Assembly (NCBI RefSeq): GCF_002953215.1 | Contig: NZ_CP026378.1 | Span: forward strand, 2,028,540 to 2,092,539 | Length of the DNA stretch: 64,000 nucleotides | DNA from: Mixta calida | GTDB lineage: Bacteria > Pseudomonadota > Gammaproteobacteria > Enterobacterales > Enterobacteriaceae | Reading direction: 5' to 3' | Shown: in pieces, positions 10,362-19,802 of the stretch | How the letters are laid out: each line of letters starts with the position of its first letter | How positions within the stretch are numbered: the stretch's first letter is position 1 | Translations under genes and position numbers: made by a program | The notes under the pieces: model-generated | The model's database searches: none | The model's input: only the letters and a program-made list of their open reading frames with translations | What the model was told of the DNA's origin: nothing

Positions 10362-12626
10362 TCAGGCTGGCACGCTCAGTGCTTTCTGACTACGCGACCA
10401 GATGCGGTGCGCGCCGAGAAAAGCGATAAATTCGCTCATCAAGACGCCTTCCGCTTTTACATCTTCGATCACGCCTTCTTCAGGCTCATCGTCGCCAAGA
10501 CCGAACTGCGCCTTAAAGCGACGCGCGTCGCCGCTCAGGGCAATCACTTTCAAGTGCTTATAGGCTTCAAGCAGATAGTAGCGGGCGTCGCCGCTCAGCA
10601 GCAGCGCATCGATATTGCCATCCGGCACGATAACCGCATCGACCGTTACCGACGGCAGGCCGCTGAAGGTGCCGTCAATGGGCAGGGTAGAGCCGTCGTC
10701 AGCGCGTACCTGGCCCATATGCGCCGCCAGCAGCTTAGCGTGCACGCCGTGCGCCTTCAGCTCTTGCAGGATCGCCAATACGTCGGCGGCCTTAACGCCG
10801 TCGCTCAGCAGCAGGGCCACCTGGCGGCCTTTAATGTTGCCGCTCGGCACCGCGTAGAGGCTCAGGCTGGCGTCTTTGCGCAGGCCATTGACATCTTTCG
10901 GCGGCGCCGTGTGCAGTTTATCGTCCGACAGCGCGATACCGAGGTTCTGCGCCACGCCGTGCGCCAGCGACACGTCGATATGCAAAAGGTGATCGACCAC
11001 GCGCTCGCGGATGTAGGCGCGCGCCACTTTACCCAGCTCAAACGAAAAAGCGTCGATAATATGCTGCTGCTCTACCGGCGTCTGGCTCAACCAGAACAGG
11101 CGCGGCTGCGAATAATACTCGCCGAAAGAAGGGCTGCGCTCGCGCACCTTATGGCCTTCGATTCGCTCCTGATAGCTTTCAAAGCCGCCGCGACGTGGCT
11201 GCGGAGGCGTTTCTCGCGGCCAGTTATCGTTAATCGAGTTTGGCTCATAATTTGCCGGGTTGGTGTCGATATCCATGCGATGCATGCCCTGACGCTGAAA
11301 ATTATGGTAAGGGCAAACCGGACGGTTAATCGGGATCTCATGGAAGTTAGGGCCACCGAGACGGCTGATTTGCGTATCGGTGTAAGAGAACAGGCGTCCC
11401 TGTAGCAGCGGATCGTTGGTGAAGTCGAGTCCCGGCACGATATGGCCCGGATGGAACGCCACCTGTTCGGTTTCGGCGAAGAAGTTGTCTGGATTGCGGT
11501 TCAGCACCATTTTGCCGATCAGCTCTACCGGCACCAGCTCTTCCGGGATGAGTTTGGTGGCGTCAAGCAGATCGAAATCGAATTTAAACTCGTCCTCTTC
11601 CGGGATCAGCTGTACGCCCAGCTCATATTCCGGGTAGTCGCCCGCCTCGATCGCTTCCCAGAGATCGCGGCGATGGAAATCGGGATCGCGTCCGGTCAGC
11701 TTCTGCGCTTCATCCCACAGCAGAGACGCTTTGCCCGCCACCGGCTTCCAGTGGAAGCGCACAAAGGTCGCTTTGCCCTGCGCGTTGATCATGCGGAAGG
11801 TGTGAATGCCGAACCCTTCCATGGTGCGGTAGCTGCGCGGAATGCCGCGATCGGACATTGCCCACATCACATTGTGCAGCGTTTCCGGCTGGAGCGAAAC
11901 ATAGTCCCAGAAGGTATCGTGCGCGCTTTGTCCCTGCGGGATCTCGTTATGCGGTTCAGGTTTTACCGCATGGACAAAGTCAGGAAATTTATGCGCGTCC
12001 TGAATAAAAAATACCGGCGTGTTGTTGCCCACCAGGTCAAAAACCCCTTCCTGGGTATAAAATTTAGTGGCGAAGCCGCGAATATCGCGCACGGTGTCCG
12101 CTGAGCCAGCGCCGCCCTGAACAGTGGAAAAGCGGACGAATACCGGCGTGATCTGATCGGGATCGCGCAGAAAATCCGCTTTCGTCACCTCGCTCATGGA
12201 GCGATAGGGCTGAAAGTAGCCGTGGGCCGCCGAACCGCGCGCGTGTACGATGCGTTCCGGGATGCGCTCATGGTCAAAATGCGTGATTTTTTCACGCATA
12301 ATAAAATCTTCCAGCAGCGTCGGGCCGCGCGTGCCGGCTTTCAGGGAGTTTTGATCGTTGGCGATGCGCGTACCCTGATTAGTGGTCAGCGGGAAATTCT
12401 CGCCCCCTTTACGGTGCGCATCCAGCTGATCGAGCTTGGCGTTGCGCGTATCAGGCGACTTCAGGCTGCCAGGGGCGGTAGGCTGTTTGCCCGGCGGCGT
12501 CGGTTCGGCAGAAGGCTTATGGGAACCATCCTCAGGGGCCAGGGAATCAAGGCCAGGCTTGGCGGATTCAGGACCTGTAGCCGGCGCGCTGTGGCTCAGT
12601 TCCTTATTATCAGTTTCTTTCGACAT
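10362..12626 (-). CDS. katE: catalase HPII, large-subunit monofunctional catalase
   Basis: Decomposes hydrogen peroxide in the cytoplasm; stationary-phase catalase. The 754-residue product has the large-subunit layout: an extended N-terminal arm, the catalase core, and a C-terminal flavodoxin-like domain. The distal His is in [12 protein letters not shown], the active-site Asn in LVGNNTPVF, and the haem-ligand Tyr in RLFSYTDTQ. The ATG at 12626 is chosen over one six bases upstream because AGGAG is eight bases from it and only two from the other, and it gives E. coli length (753). Single-gene unit with its own terminator; RpoS control is expected from the family. Confidence 0.97.
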   Translation of the reverse strand: MSKETDNKELSHSAPATGPESAKPGLDSLAPEDGSHKPSAEPTPPGKQPTAPGSLKSPDTRNAKLDQLDAHRKGGENFPLTTNQGTRIANDQNSLKAGTRGPTLLEDFIMREKITHFDHERIPERIVHARGSAAHGYFQPYRSMSEVTKADFLRDPDQITPVFVRFSTVQGGAGSADTVRDIRGFATKFYTQEGVFDLVGNNTPVFFIQDAHKFPDFVHAVKPEPHNEIPQGQSAHDTFWDYVSLQPETLHNVMWAMSDRGIPRSYRTMEGFGIHTFRMINAQGKATFVRFHWKPVAGKASLLWDEAQKLTGRDPDFHRRDLWEAIEAGDYPEYELGVQLIPEEDEFKFDFDLLDATKLIPEELVPVELIGKMVLNRNPDNFFAETEQVAFHPGHIVPGLDFTNDPLLQGRLFSYTDTQISRLGGPNFHEIPINRPVCPYHNFQRQGMHRMDIDTNPANYEPNSINDNWPRETPPQPRRGGFESYQERIEGHKVRERSPSFGEYYSQPRLFWLSQTPVEQQHIIDAFSFELGKVARAYIRERVVDHLLHIDVSLAHGVAQNLGIALSDDKLHTAPPKDVNGLRKDASLSLYAVPSGNIKGRQVALLLSDGVKAADVLAILQELKAHGVHAKLLAAHMGQVRADDGSTLPIDGTFSGLPSVTVDAVIVPDGNIDALLLSGDARYYLLEAYKHLKVIALSGDARRFKAQFGLGDDEPEEGVIEDVKAEGVLMSEFIAFLGAHRIWSRSQKALSVPA

Positions 12627-12766
12627 TAGCATTGCTCCTGTTGATGTCGTTCAAGGCTTCATTAACTATAGAACAGCACGCAAGGTACGCCTGGAGTTTC
12701 CGGGGATTTGTGTTATATCAGGCAGCCTTTCGGAATCGCGGAAAAGACGAAAAGGGAAGGCGGAGA

Positions 12767-12797
12767 CGAAAAAAAAGGGCCGGATTATCCGGCCCTT
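12767..12797 (-). terminator. intrinsic terminator of tcyP
   Basis: AAGGGCCGGA and TCCGGCCCTT pair perfectly around three bases and run into eight T on the minus strand. Confidence 0.92.
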
Positions 12798-12824
12798 AGC
12801 GTGTTGATGCGGATTTCGCTGGCG

Positions 12825-14216
12825 TTAGCGATGCACCAGCTCGCGATGCTCATCACTGTTGAGCAGCGCGTTGTCAGTCTGCTTCATCCAGCGGCTGGTC
12901 AGAGAACCTGCGGTCATTGAACCGTTCACGTTCAGCGCGGTGCGGCCCATATCGATAAGCGGCTCGATAGAGATCAGCAGGGCGACCAGCGTCACCGGCA
13001 GGCCCATCGCCGGCAGCACAATCAGCGCGGCAAAGGTTGCGCCGCCGCCCACGCCCGCCACGCCGGCAGAGCTGAGCGTCACGATACCGACCAGCGTCGC
13101 AATCCAGACCGGATCGAGCGGGTTGATGCCCATCGTGGGCGCAACCATCACCGCCAGCATTGTCGGATAGAGACCGGCGCAGCCGTTCTGACCGATGGTG
13201 GCGCCGAACGAGGCGGAGAAACTGGCGATCGATTCCGGCACGCCCAGACGCTGCGTCTGCGCCTCCACGTTCAGCGGAATGCTGGCGGCGCTGGAGCGGC
13301 TGGTAAAGGCGAAGGTAATGACCGGCCACACTTTGCGGAAGAAGCGTAGCGGGTTGATGCCGTTGACCGAGAGCAGCAGGGCGTGCACCGCAAACATCAT
13401 CGCCAGACCGAGGTAAGAGGCAACGACAAAGCTGCCGAGCTTGATAATATCCTGCAGGTTGGAGCCAGCCACCACTTTGGTCATCAGGGCCATCACGCCG
13501 TACGGCGTCAGCTTCATGATCAGACGCACCAGCTTCATCACCCACAGTTGCAGGGTGTCGATCGCTTTCAGTACGCGTTCGCCTTTTTCCCGATCGTCCT
13601 TCAGCAACTGCAGCGCCGCCACGCCGAGAAACGCGGCGAAAATCACGACGCTAATGATGGAGGTCGGGTTAGCGCCCGCCAGATCGGCAAACGGATTTTT
13701 CGGAATAAACGACAGCAGCATCTGTGGCGCGCTCAGATCGGCCACTTTGCCTGCGTAGTTTGACTGGATAGCGGAGAGACGCGCCGTTTCCTGCGCGCCC
13801 TGCACCAGACCTTCGGCGCTCAGGCCAAACAACGTGGTGACGAAAACGCCGACCAGCGCGGAAATCGCGGTGGTGAACAGCAGCACGCCGATGGTCAGCA
13901 CGCTGATTTTACCCAGCGAGGAGGCGTTATGCAGACGGGCCACGGCGCTAAGGATAGAAGCGAAGACCAGCGGCATGACGATCATCTGCAATAGCTGCAC
14001 ATAACCGTTCCCTACCACGTTGAACCACGCGATCGATTCTTTCAGCACCGGCGCGCTGTCGCCGTAGATCAGCTGAAGCGCCAGACCAAACAGCACGCCG
14101 ATCACCAGGCCGACCAGTACTTTCTTCGACAAACTCCAGCCGTTGCGGCCCAGCCTGGAGAGCACCACCAGTAAGGCGATAAACGCCAGGACATTAAGAA
14201 TAAGCGGAACAGTCAT
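12825..14216 (-). CDS. tcyP: L-cystine:cation symporter TcyP
   Basis: Inner-membrane cystine importer of the dicarboxylate/amino acid:cation symporter (DAACS) family. The product is 463 residues, identical in length to E. coli TcyP (YdjN). Family signatures include [20 protein letters not shown], the serine-rich hairpin [14 protein letters not shown] and [16 protein letters not shown]. An upstream in-frame ATG would add nine residues, but GGAGA sits correctly for the ATG at 14216 and family length agrees. Multiple membrane segments run throughout. Transcribed alone; in E. coli CysB-linked control is known, but no CysB site was identified here. Confidence 0.95.
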   Translation of the reverse strand: MTVPLILNVLAFIALLVVLSRLGRNGWSLSKKVLVGLVIGVLFGLALQLIYGDSAPVLKESIAWFNVVGNGYVQLLQMIVMPLVFASILSAVARLHNASSLGKISVLTIGVLLFTTAISALVGVFVTTLFGLSAEGLVQGAQETARLSAIQSNYAGKVADLSAPQMLLSFIPKNPFADLAGANPTSIISVVIFAAFLGVAALQLLKDDREKGERVLKAIDTLQLWVMKLVRLIMKLTPYGVMALMTKVVAGSNLQDIIKLGSFVVASYLGLAMMFAVHALLLSVNGINPLRFFRKVWPVITFAFTSRSSAASIPLNVEAQTQRLGVPESIASFSASFGATIGQNGCAGLYPTMLAVMVAPTMGINPLDPVWIATLVGIVTLSSAGVAGVGGGATFAALIVLPAMGLPVTLVALLISIEPLIDMGRTALNVNGSMTAGSLTSRWMKQTDNALLNSDEHRELVHR

Positions 14217-14389
14217 CCTGTTTTCTCCATAAATATGCCCCACAGCGGGGCGGTAACGCCGCTGTGAGGCAGGGTGAAGATATTTTTATCCACGCATTAA
14301 GTGGCGTAACTGACGGAATGGTAACAGCCCGGAACGAAACAGGATTAGATCCGAATGGAATGGGTTATAACTTTTTGCATTGATTCGTC

Positions 14390-14413
14390 TAAAAATCAGC
14401 CTGCCCGCAGGCT
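14390..14413 (-). terminator. terminator overlapping the ydjM stop
   Basis: AGCCTGC and GCAGGCT form a hairpin that includes the last codons of ydjM, followed on the minus strand by GATTTTTAG. Confidence 0.6.
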
Positions 14414-14983
14414 AATTAACCGATCGATGCCCGACTGAACGTTATTCATTAATTTGGCGGGCCAGTCCTCCGCGCCGAAATGAGGCATGCCGGGCGGAAA
14501 CCACAAGGCGCCCATCACCAGCGCCAGGCAAAAAATGCGCTCCAGCTGGTTTCCCGCTTTGGTGGTCAAGAGCGGCAGACGAAAACGCCAGCGGCAGGGC
14601 CAGAGCAGCGGCACGCCGGCGGGCGTCAGCATATCGGCGGCGATATGGCTCAGATAGCCCAATACCATGCCGTGCATGGCGTCGGTCGGCACCGGCCAGC
14701 CGTGCGGTAGATTCATCCGCAACAGCGTGACGCCGCCCAGCACCGCCAGCAGGCTATGGGTAAAGCCGCGATGGCCGAAGGCGCGCGCAATGGGCTGCGA
14801 TATCCAGCGAAAGCGCTGGCCCAGCGTCGAACGAGGATGATCGATATCAGGCAGCAGGCAGGTCAGCAACACCGCCGGAATAATATGCCACCAGTCGCCG
14901 TTGGCCAGCTCTGGCGTTAACTCTGCACGTTTGGCAAATATCGCGCTGGCAATGGCGAAAATAACGTGGCCTTCGGCCGTCAT
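14396..14983 (-). CDS. ydjM: LexA-linked inner-membrane protein YdjM
   Basis: 195-residue membrane protein of the YdjM/DUF457 group, often labelled metal-dependent hydrolase. The amphipathic N-terminus MTAEGHVIFAIASAIFAKR and metal-binding-like PDIDHPRST and HRGFTHSL motifs are the family marks, with several hydrophobic segments behind them. True biochemical function is unknown. The ATG is 21 bases from a LexA box, so SOS induction as in E. coli is likely. It sits between tcyP and kduID and ends at its own hairpin. Confidence 0.9.
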   Translation of the reverse strand: MTAEGHVIFAIASAIFAKRAELTPELANGDWWHIIPAVLLTCLLPDIDHPRSTLGQRFRWISQPIARAFGHRGFTHSLLAVLGGVTLLRMNLPHGWPVPTDAMHGMVLGYLSHIAADMLTPAGVPLLWPCRWRFRLPLLTTKAGNQLERIFCLALVMGALWFPPGMPHFGAEDWPAKLMNNVQSGIDRLISLRAG

Positions 14984-15004
14984 GAGGATAACCTGAATAC
15001 ATAA

Positions 15005-15020
15005 CTGTCAATGTATCCAG
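15005..15020 (-). promoter_or_regulatory. LexA box of ydjM
   Basis: CTGGATACATTGACAG on the minus strand has CTG-N10-CAG spacing and directly abuts a TATACT -10-like hexamer. Confidence 0.7.
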
Positions 15021-15077
15021 TATAGGGGATTTATACAGTAGATGGGAAGTTGTGACGCTGTAACCAAAAGTGAATAT

Positions 15078-15100
15078 CGGACGGAGCCAGGCCCCGTCCG
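15078..15100 (-). terminator. hairpin after kduD
   Basis: CGGACGG and CCGTCCG pair around nine bases eight bases past the kduD stop. The minus-strand bases after it are AT-rich but lack a clean T-run. Confidence 0.5.
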
Positions 15101-15107
15101 GTAAGGT

Positions 15108-15869
15108 TTAGCGCGCCAGCCAGCCGCCATCGACCGCCAGCGTATAGCCGTTTACGTAATCAGAAGCGGATGAGGCGAGGAACACCACCGGCCCCATCAT
15201 ATCGTCCGGCTTGCCCCAGCGCCCGGCCGGAATGCGACCGAGAATTTCCTGGCTGCGGCCTTCATCGTTGCGCAGCTGTTCCGTGTTGTTGGTCGCCATA
15301 TAGCCCGGCGCGATGGCGTTCACATTGATATTATGCGCCGCCCACTCGTTAGCCATCAGGCGCGTCAGGCCCATCACCGCGCTTTTCGATGCGGTGTAAG
15401 AAGGCACGCGGATGCCGCCCTGGAAAGAGAGCATCGAGGCGATATTGATAATCTTGCCGCCGTTGCCCTGCTTAATAAACTGACGCGCCACCGCCTGCGA
15501 CATAAAGAATACCGTTTTGCTGTTGATATTCATCACGTCGTCCCAGTCTTTTTCGCTGAACTCAATCGCGTCCTGACGACGGATGATGCCAGCGTTGTTC
15601 ACCAGAATGTCGATGCGGCCAAAAGCCGCCACCGCCTGTTCCACCACCTGCGGAATGCAGCTGCTGTCCATCAGATCGGCATTAATGTTGACGAAGCGGC
15701 GGCCGGTCGCTTCAACCAGACCCGGCGTGTCGTCGGCGCCGGAGTGGTTCACGCCGACAATATCGCAGCCCGCCTGCGCCAGCCCGACGGCCATGCCCTG
15801 GCCCAGACCGGTGTTGCAGCCGGTGATCAGCGCGACTTTGCCTTCCAGATTAAATGCATTGAGAATCAT
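15108..15869 (-). CDS. kduD: 2-dehydro-3-deoxy-D-gluconate 5-dehydrogenase
   Basis: Reduces 2,5-diketo-3-deoxygluconate to 2-keto-3-deoxygluconate with NADH, the step after KduI in pectin and uronate breakdown. A classical 253-residue SDR: TGCNTGLGQGMA cofactor motif, NNAGIIRR, Ser in IASMLSFQGG, and the catalytic pair in YTASKSA. The C-terminus VNGYTLAVDGGWLAR is that of the E. coli enzyme. An in-frame GTG 24 bases upstream is rejected because GGAAG spaces correctly to 15869 and E. coli length is 253. It follows kduI by 23 bases, forming a two-gene operon. Confidence 0.95.
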   Translation of the reverse strand: MILNAFNLEGKVALITGCNTGLGQGMAVGLAQAGCDIVGVNHSGADDTPGLVEATGRRFVNINADLMDSSCIPQVVEQAVAAFGRIDILVNNAGIIRRQDAIEFSEKDWDDVMNINSKTVFFMSQAVARQFIKQGNGGKIINIASMLSFQGGIRVPSYTASKSAVMGLTRLMANEWAAHNINVNAIAPGYMATNNTEQLRNDEGRSQEILGRIPAGRWGKPDDMMGPVVFLASSASDYVNGYTLAVDGGWLAR

Positions 15870-15892
15870 GAGTTCGCTTCCTTCTGTCACCA

Positions 15893-16729
15893 TTAACGCA
15901 GTTCACTGACTTTGACGTGATCCATATCGTCAAACACCTGGTTTTCACCCACCATACCCCAGATAAAGGTATAGCGTTTGGTGCCGACGCCGGCGTGAAT
16001 CGACCAGCTGGGAGAGATCACCGCCTGTTCGTTATGCACCAGCAGGTGACGCGTCTCCTGCGGCTGGCCCATCATATGAAACACCGCCGTTTCATCATCC
16101 ATATCGAAGTAAAAATAGACTTCCATACGGCGTTCGTGGGTATGGCAGGGCATGGTGTTCCACAGACTGCCTTCATCCAGTTTGGTGAGGCCCATGGTCA
16201 GCTGACAGGTGGGCAGCACGTCCGGCACGATAAATTTGTTGATGGTGCGGCGGTTGCTGGTGGCGGCGTCGCCCAGCGTCGTGGGAGAGGCTTCCTCCAG
16301 CGTGATTTTCTTGTCGGGATAACGCGTATGCGCCGGCGCGCTGTTGTAATAGAACTTCGCGGGACGGCTGGCGTCGATGCTTTTAAACACCACGGACTGC
16401 GCGCCCATGCCGACATAGAGCGCCTGCTCGTTGCCGATCTCCCAAGCTTTGCCGTCAACCTCGATCAGGCCCGGCCCGCCGATATTGATTACGCCCAGTT
16501 CGCGACGCTCCAGGAAGTAGCTGACGCCGAGCTGCTTGCCCACTTCGCTGCCGATGGCGACGCTGTTGCTGACCGGCATCACGCCGCCGACGATAATGCG
16601 GTCGATGTGGCTGTAGGTCATGGTGTAATTATCGGCATCGAAAATCTTTTCGATGAGGAATTCACGCCGCAGGCCAGCTGTATCAAGCTGACGGGCATGG
16701 TCGCTGTGAATGCTTTGACGGACTTGCAT
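15893..16729 (-). CDS. kduI: 5-dehydro-4-deoxy-D-glucuronate isomerase
   Basis: Isomerises 5-keto-4-deoxyuronate, a product of pectate breakdown, to 2,5-diketo-3-deoxygluconate. The product has 278 residues, as in E. coli. Zinc ligands of the cupin fold are in [14 protein letters not shown] (two His and Glu) and in [11 protein letters not shown] (His). It is the first gene of kduID, with a KdgR-type operator about 95 bases upstream. Pairing of these two genes far from their E. coli position (next to yqeF) suggests plant-associated sugar use; that is inference. Confidence 0.95.
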   Translation of the reverse strand: MQVRQSIHSDHARQLDTAGLRREFLIEKIFDADNYTMTYSHIDRIIVGGVMPVSNSVAIGSEVGKQLGVSYFLERRELGVINIGGPGLIEVDGKAWEIGNEQALYVGMGAQSVVFKSIDASRPAKFYYNSAPAHTRYPDKKITLEEASPTTLGDAATSNRRTINKFIVPDVLPTCQLTMGLTKLDEGSLWNTMPCHTHERRMEVYFYFDMDDETAVFHMMGQPQETRHLLVHNEQAVISPSWSIHAGVGTKRYTFIWGMVGENQVFDDMDHVKVSELR

Positions 16730-16824
16730 GTCGATGCCTCTCTGACGTTACAAACGTGTAAAGGTGATGTGTAACCTGTGTCGTGAGCAGCATGATAGGC
16801 CCGACGGGAACGCAATTCAATAAA

Positions 16825-16843
16825 AATGAAATGCTGTTTTATT
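16825..16843. promoter_or_regulatory. KdgR-type operator upstream of kduI
   Basis: AATGAAATGCTGTTTTATT closely resembles the KdgR consensus (AATGAAACANTGTTTCATT), differing mainly at two symmetric positions. It lies 95 bases before kduI, a known KdgR target in enterobacteria. Confidence 0.65.
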
Positions 16844-16940
16844 TATTTTGTATGCTGGATCATATTTGCGAGAAAAAGTCCCGGCGGCTTATCTGAAAAC
16901 GGGGCAGAGCGGAGGAGAGGCTGATTACCGGCTGCGCTGA

Positions 16941-16973
16941 AAAGAAAATCCCGCCTGTCTTGCGGCAGACGGG
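16941..16973 (-). terminator. intrinsic terminator of hxpB
   Basis: CCCGTCTG and CAGGCGGG pair with one wobble around eight bases, followed by ATTTTCTTTTC on the minus strand. Confidence 0.8.
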
Positions 16974-16986
16974 AACAGAAAGACGA

Positions 16987-17658
16987 TTAATAACCTTTGA
17001 TATGCTGCGGGGTTAACGCAACAAGCGAATCGAGTTTGACATCGGCCAACGCCCAGCGCGGATCATCGCGGTACTCTTCCGCAGGCACCACGATAGATCG
17101 CATACGCGCCGCTTTGGTAGCGATCATGCCGTTAAAGGAATCCTCCAGCGTCACGCAGTTTAACGGATCCACGCCCAGCTGGGCGGCAGCGTCGAGATAG
17201 ACCTGCGGATGCGGTTTGCTCCAGGGCAGCGATTCCGCCGAAGCCAGCGTGTCGAAATAGTCGCGCAGATTAAACAGCGTTAGTACTTTCTCCAACATAT
17301 GCAGCGGCGAAGCTGAGGCCAGACCTACTTTCAGCCCCTGCGCCCGGCAGAGCTGCAGCGCCTGCTCTACGCCCGGCAACAGCGGTTTTTTCTCTTCTAC
17401 CAGATTGATGGCGCGCGCAATGATGCGATCGGTGACTTCCTGTTGGCTCGGCCCGCTCCACGGCAGCGTTTCATACCACATGCGCACCACCTGATCGATA
17501 CGCAGCCCCAGCGTATCGGGCAGTTCGCTCCGGCGCGACAGATCCACATTCAGGGTGGCAAATACGTCCAGTTCGGCCTGATCCCACAGCGGTTCAGAAT
17601 CGATCAGCAGGCCATCCATATCAAATATTGCAGCCAGTACAGGTCGGGTATAGGTCAT
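16987..17658 (-). CDS. hxpB: hexitol phosphatase B, HAD family
   Basis: HAD-superfamily phosphatase (YniC) acting on sugar and sugar-alcohol phosphates such as 2-deoxyglucose 6-phosphate and sorbitol 6-phosphate in E. coli. The product has 223 residues. Motif I FDMDGLLIDSEPLWD holds the nucleophile Asp, motif II is in GLASASP, the catalytic Lys is in SKPHPQVYLDAA, and motif IV is LEDSFNG. The start follows TTGTATG after AGCTT with only a weak ribosome site. Single-gene unit, head-to-head with yniB, as in E. coli. Confidence 0.94.
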   Translation of the reverse strand: MTYTRPVLAAIFDMDGLLIDSEPLWDQAELDVFATLNVDLSRRSELPDTLGLRIDQVVRMWYETLPWSGPSQQEVTDRIIARAINLVEEKKPLLPGVEQALQLCRAQGLKVGLASASPLHMLEKVLTLFNLRDYFDTLASAESLPWSKPHPQVYLDAAAQLGVDPLNCVTLEDSFNGMIATKAARMRSIVVPAEEYRDDPRWALADVKLDSLVALTPQHIKGY

Positions 17659-17816
17659 ACAAAGCTCCGGTTGACAGTTTAATTCACCATAGCATGAAGA
17701 CCATCAGCAGGCATGCCTGTCGAAGCAGGATAAAAGTGTTTGTCGGCGTTTTTTTCAGGCACATTTCACTGACAGCAGGTAGACTTACTGCCAGACAACA
17801 GGTGCAAGGAGAAACC

Positions 17817-18352
17817 ATGACTTATCAACAGGCTGGCCGTGTCGCCATTATCAAACGCATGGTCGGCTGGATTATTTTTATTCCGGCTTTTATTTCCACG
17901 CTGGTATCACTGCTGAATTTCATGTTCAGACACAGCGAAAAGCGTCCCGGCATCGATGCGGTGCTGATGGATTTTATTCACGTGATGATCGATATGATCC
18001 GCTTTAACACGCCTTTTCTTGGCTTTTTCTGGCGCAATTCGCCGGTGCCCGATTTCAACGCTGGCAGTAATATCGCCTTCTGGCTGATCTATATTCTGAT
18101 TTTTGTCGGCCTGGCGCTGCAGGCGTCCGGCGCGCGCATGTGGCGTCAGTCGCGGCATCTGAAAGAGGGCGTTGAGGATATGCTGATTCTGGAGCAGGCG
18201 CGGGCAGCGAAGGCCGCACCCGCCAGCAGCTGGAAGAGAAGATAGTCGTGCCGCGACATACTATCTTCCTGCAAATTTTCCCGCTCTATATCCTGCCGGT
18301 GATTATCGCCGTCGCAGGCTACTTTGTGCTGTCGCTGCTCGGCTTTGTCTGA
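17817..18352 (+). pseudogene. yniB: inner-membrane protein YniB, frameshifted near codon 131
   Basis: DUF-type inner-membrane protein of unknown function. Reading from the ATG at 17817 (preceded by GCAAGGAGA) gives the family N-terminus MTYQQAGRVAIIKRMVGW but runs into TAG at 18243-18245. The missing family C-terminus lies in another frame, from about 18209 (EGRTRQQLEEKIVVP, then the last membrane helix ending SLLGFV) to the TGA at 18350. Restoring one G at 18207-18209 joins both parts into exactly 178 codons, the E. coli length. Either a recent one-base deletion or a sequencing error; without the last helix the product is probably not functional. Confidence 0.85.
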
Positions 18353-18360
18353 GCGCGCCG

Positions 18361-18384
18361 CCGGGCCTCAGGCCCGGCTTTTTT
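18361..18384 (+). terminator. intrinsic terminator of yniB
   Basis: CCGGGCC and GGCCCGG pair around TCA, followed by CTTTTTT. The hairpin loop also contains the stop codon of the convergent gene yniA. Confidence 0.85.
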
Positions 18385-19252
18385 CCCGCTCATCCCGTTC
18401 CAGCAGCGCGCCGACCGCGCGTTGCGCCTCCTCAAGCCAGCTGCCGCCAAACACGTTCGCGCGGTTAAGCAGATAGTAAAGCTGATAAACCGGCTGACGC
18501 TGTGGGTAATCTGACGGTAGCGGCCAGACCGACTGATAACCTTCCAGCACCTTTTCCGCCAGCGCGGGCGCATGGGAAAGCATCGCCAGTTCGCATTCAC
18601 GATCGCCCCAGTAGCAGGCGGGATCGTAAATCCACGGGCCGCTGTCACTGCCGGCGCAGTTGGCGGGCCACAGATCGCCATGCAGCAGCGAAGGCTGCGG
18701 ATGATGCGTCGCCAGCGCGCGCTGAACGCAGTCGATAATCAGCTCGATATTGCCGTACTGAATCCCTTTTTCTGCCGCCAGCTGCAGCTGCCAGCCGATG
18801 CGCTGCTCTGAGAAAAAGCGCGACCAGCGTCGCTGCCAGCCATTAGGCTGCGGCATGCTGGTGATGTTGTTATCGAAATCGAGGCCGAAGTGAGGCTGTT
18901 CGCTCCACTGATGCAGGCGGGCAAGCTGCTGGCCGAGCAACAGAGCGCTCTCCGGTTGCAGCGGCCGTACCGGAATATATTCCAGCAGCAAAAAGCTGTA
19001 GTCGCGATCGCTGCCGATGCCGTAGACCTTCGGCACCCGCACTGTCCGGCTGCGCGCCAGCAGCGCCAGCTGATCCGCCTCGGAGGTAAAGGCGGGCAGC
19101 ATCTCCTGGTCATTGCATTTTACAAATACCCACTGTTCGCCATAGCGAATGCGCCAGGCGGCATGGACTTCGCCAGCCGGCAACTCTACACGATGGCTGA
19201 TTTCAGCGTTCCCTAACTGCTCACTCAACAGACGACTTATGGCTGACCACAT
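18368..19252 (-). CDS. yniA: fructosamine/ketosamine-3-kinase family protein YniA
   Basis: Kinase of the fructosamine-3-kinase family, thought to phosphorylate ketosamine adducts on glycated proteins or amines and trigger deglycation. The product has 294 residues (E. coli 286). The N-lobe has EVHAAWRIRYGEQWVFVK with the ATP-binding Lys; the catalytic loop is SLLHGDLWPANC and the metal-binding region is IYDPACYWGDRECELAML. GAGGA precedes the ATG. Convergent with yniB. Some HAD/kinase repair role next to hxpB is plausible but not shown. Confidence 0.92.
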   Translation of the reverse strand: MWSAISRLLSEQLGNAEISHRVELPAGEVHAAWRIRYGEQWVFVKCNDQEMLPAFTSEADQLALLARSRTVRVPKVYGIGSDRDYSFLLLEYIPVRPLQPESALLLGQQLARLHQWSEQPHFGLDFDNNITSMPQPNGWQRRWSRFFSEQRIGWQLQLAAEKGIQYGNIELIIDCVQRALATHHPQPSLLHGDLWPANCAGSDSGPWIYDPACYWGDRECELAMLSHAPALAEKVLEGYQSVWPLPSDYPQRQPVYQLYYLLNRANVFGGSWLEEAQRAVGALLERDEREKSRA

Positions 19253-19336
19253 GGGGTTATCCTCATTTTCGCTGCGTAATGATCATTTTAACGGGTAAAG
19301 GTTGCGTAAACCTGGCGCAAACGCACAGGCCGAACG

Positions 19337-19636
19337 TTATGACTTAAAACGGTTCTGCTGACGATATTCGTCGAAAGTTTGCACCTCGACTTCCGGCGTC
19401 GTCTCCAGCGTAGCTTCGCCCACGCCCAACGCCTGAGCGCGGATCTCCGCAGCGCTTTTCGCGCTGATGATGCCGTAGCTGTTGGTGCCCAGCTCGTGCG
19501 CATGGCCCTCATCGTCGTGCAGCGTGGTGGAAAAACCGGCGCCGGTCATGGCGCTGTTCAGTGCGAGACCGGCCGCCAGACCGGTATCCTGGTAACGAAA
19601 GGTAACAACATAACGGGTTACGCCTGAAGGAGCCAT
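19337..19636 (-). CDS. GhoS-like antitoxin endoribonuclease, no GhoT partner seen
   Basis: 99-residue protein matching the layout of GhoS, the type V antitoxin that cleaves ghoT mRNA. Shared features are a TRYVVTFRYQD first strand, FSTTLHDDEGHAHELGTNS in the middle, an SAAEIRAQAL helix and a VQTFDEYRQQ tail. An upstream GTG (19642) is in frame, but GAGGTG sits correctly before the ATG at 19636. In E. coli ghoT lies directly downstream; here only 84 bases separate the stop from yniA and no small hydrophobic frame is present. The similarity is recognised by eye, not by search. Confidence 0.65.
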   Translation of the reverse strand: MAPSGVTRYVVTFRYQDTGLAAGLALNSAMTGAGFSTTLHDDEGHAHELGTNSYGIISAKSAAEIRAQALGVGEATLETTPEVEVQTFDEYRQQNRFKS

Positions 19637-19715
19637 ATTCACCTCATTGTTCCCGAAAGAATTTTCAGCTTAGACCACCTCTGTCAAAGGGGCGAGTCGA
19701 TAATAAAAGCGGTTT

Positions 19716-19734
19716 GATAATGCAATTAATTATC
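19716..19734 (+). promoter_or_regulatory. Fur box of the iron-type binding-protein gene
   Basis: GATAATGCAATTAATTATC keeps the outer GATAAT and ATTATC hexamers of the 19-base Fur consensus at exact spacing, 69 bases before the gene start, in an AT-rich promoter region. Confidence 0.75.
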
Positions 19735-19802
19735 ATTACTATTATGGCGCTAACCTTATGAATAATAATCCAACAGGCGACGCCTGTAACAAGGAGAACG
19801 AT

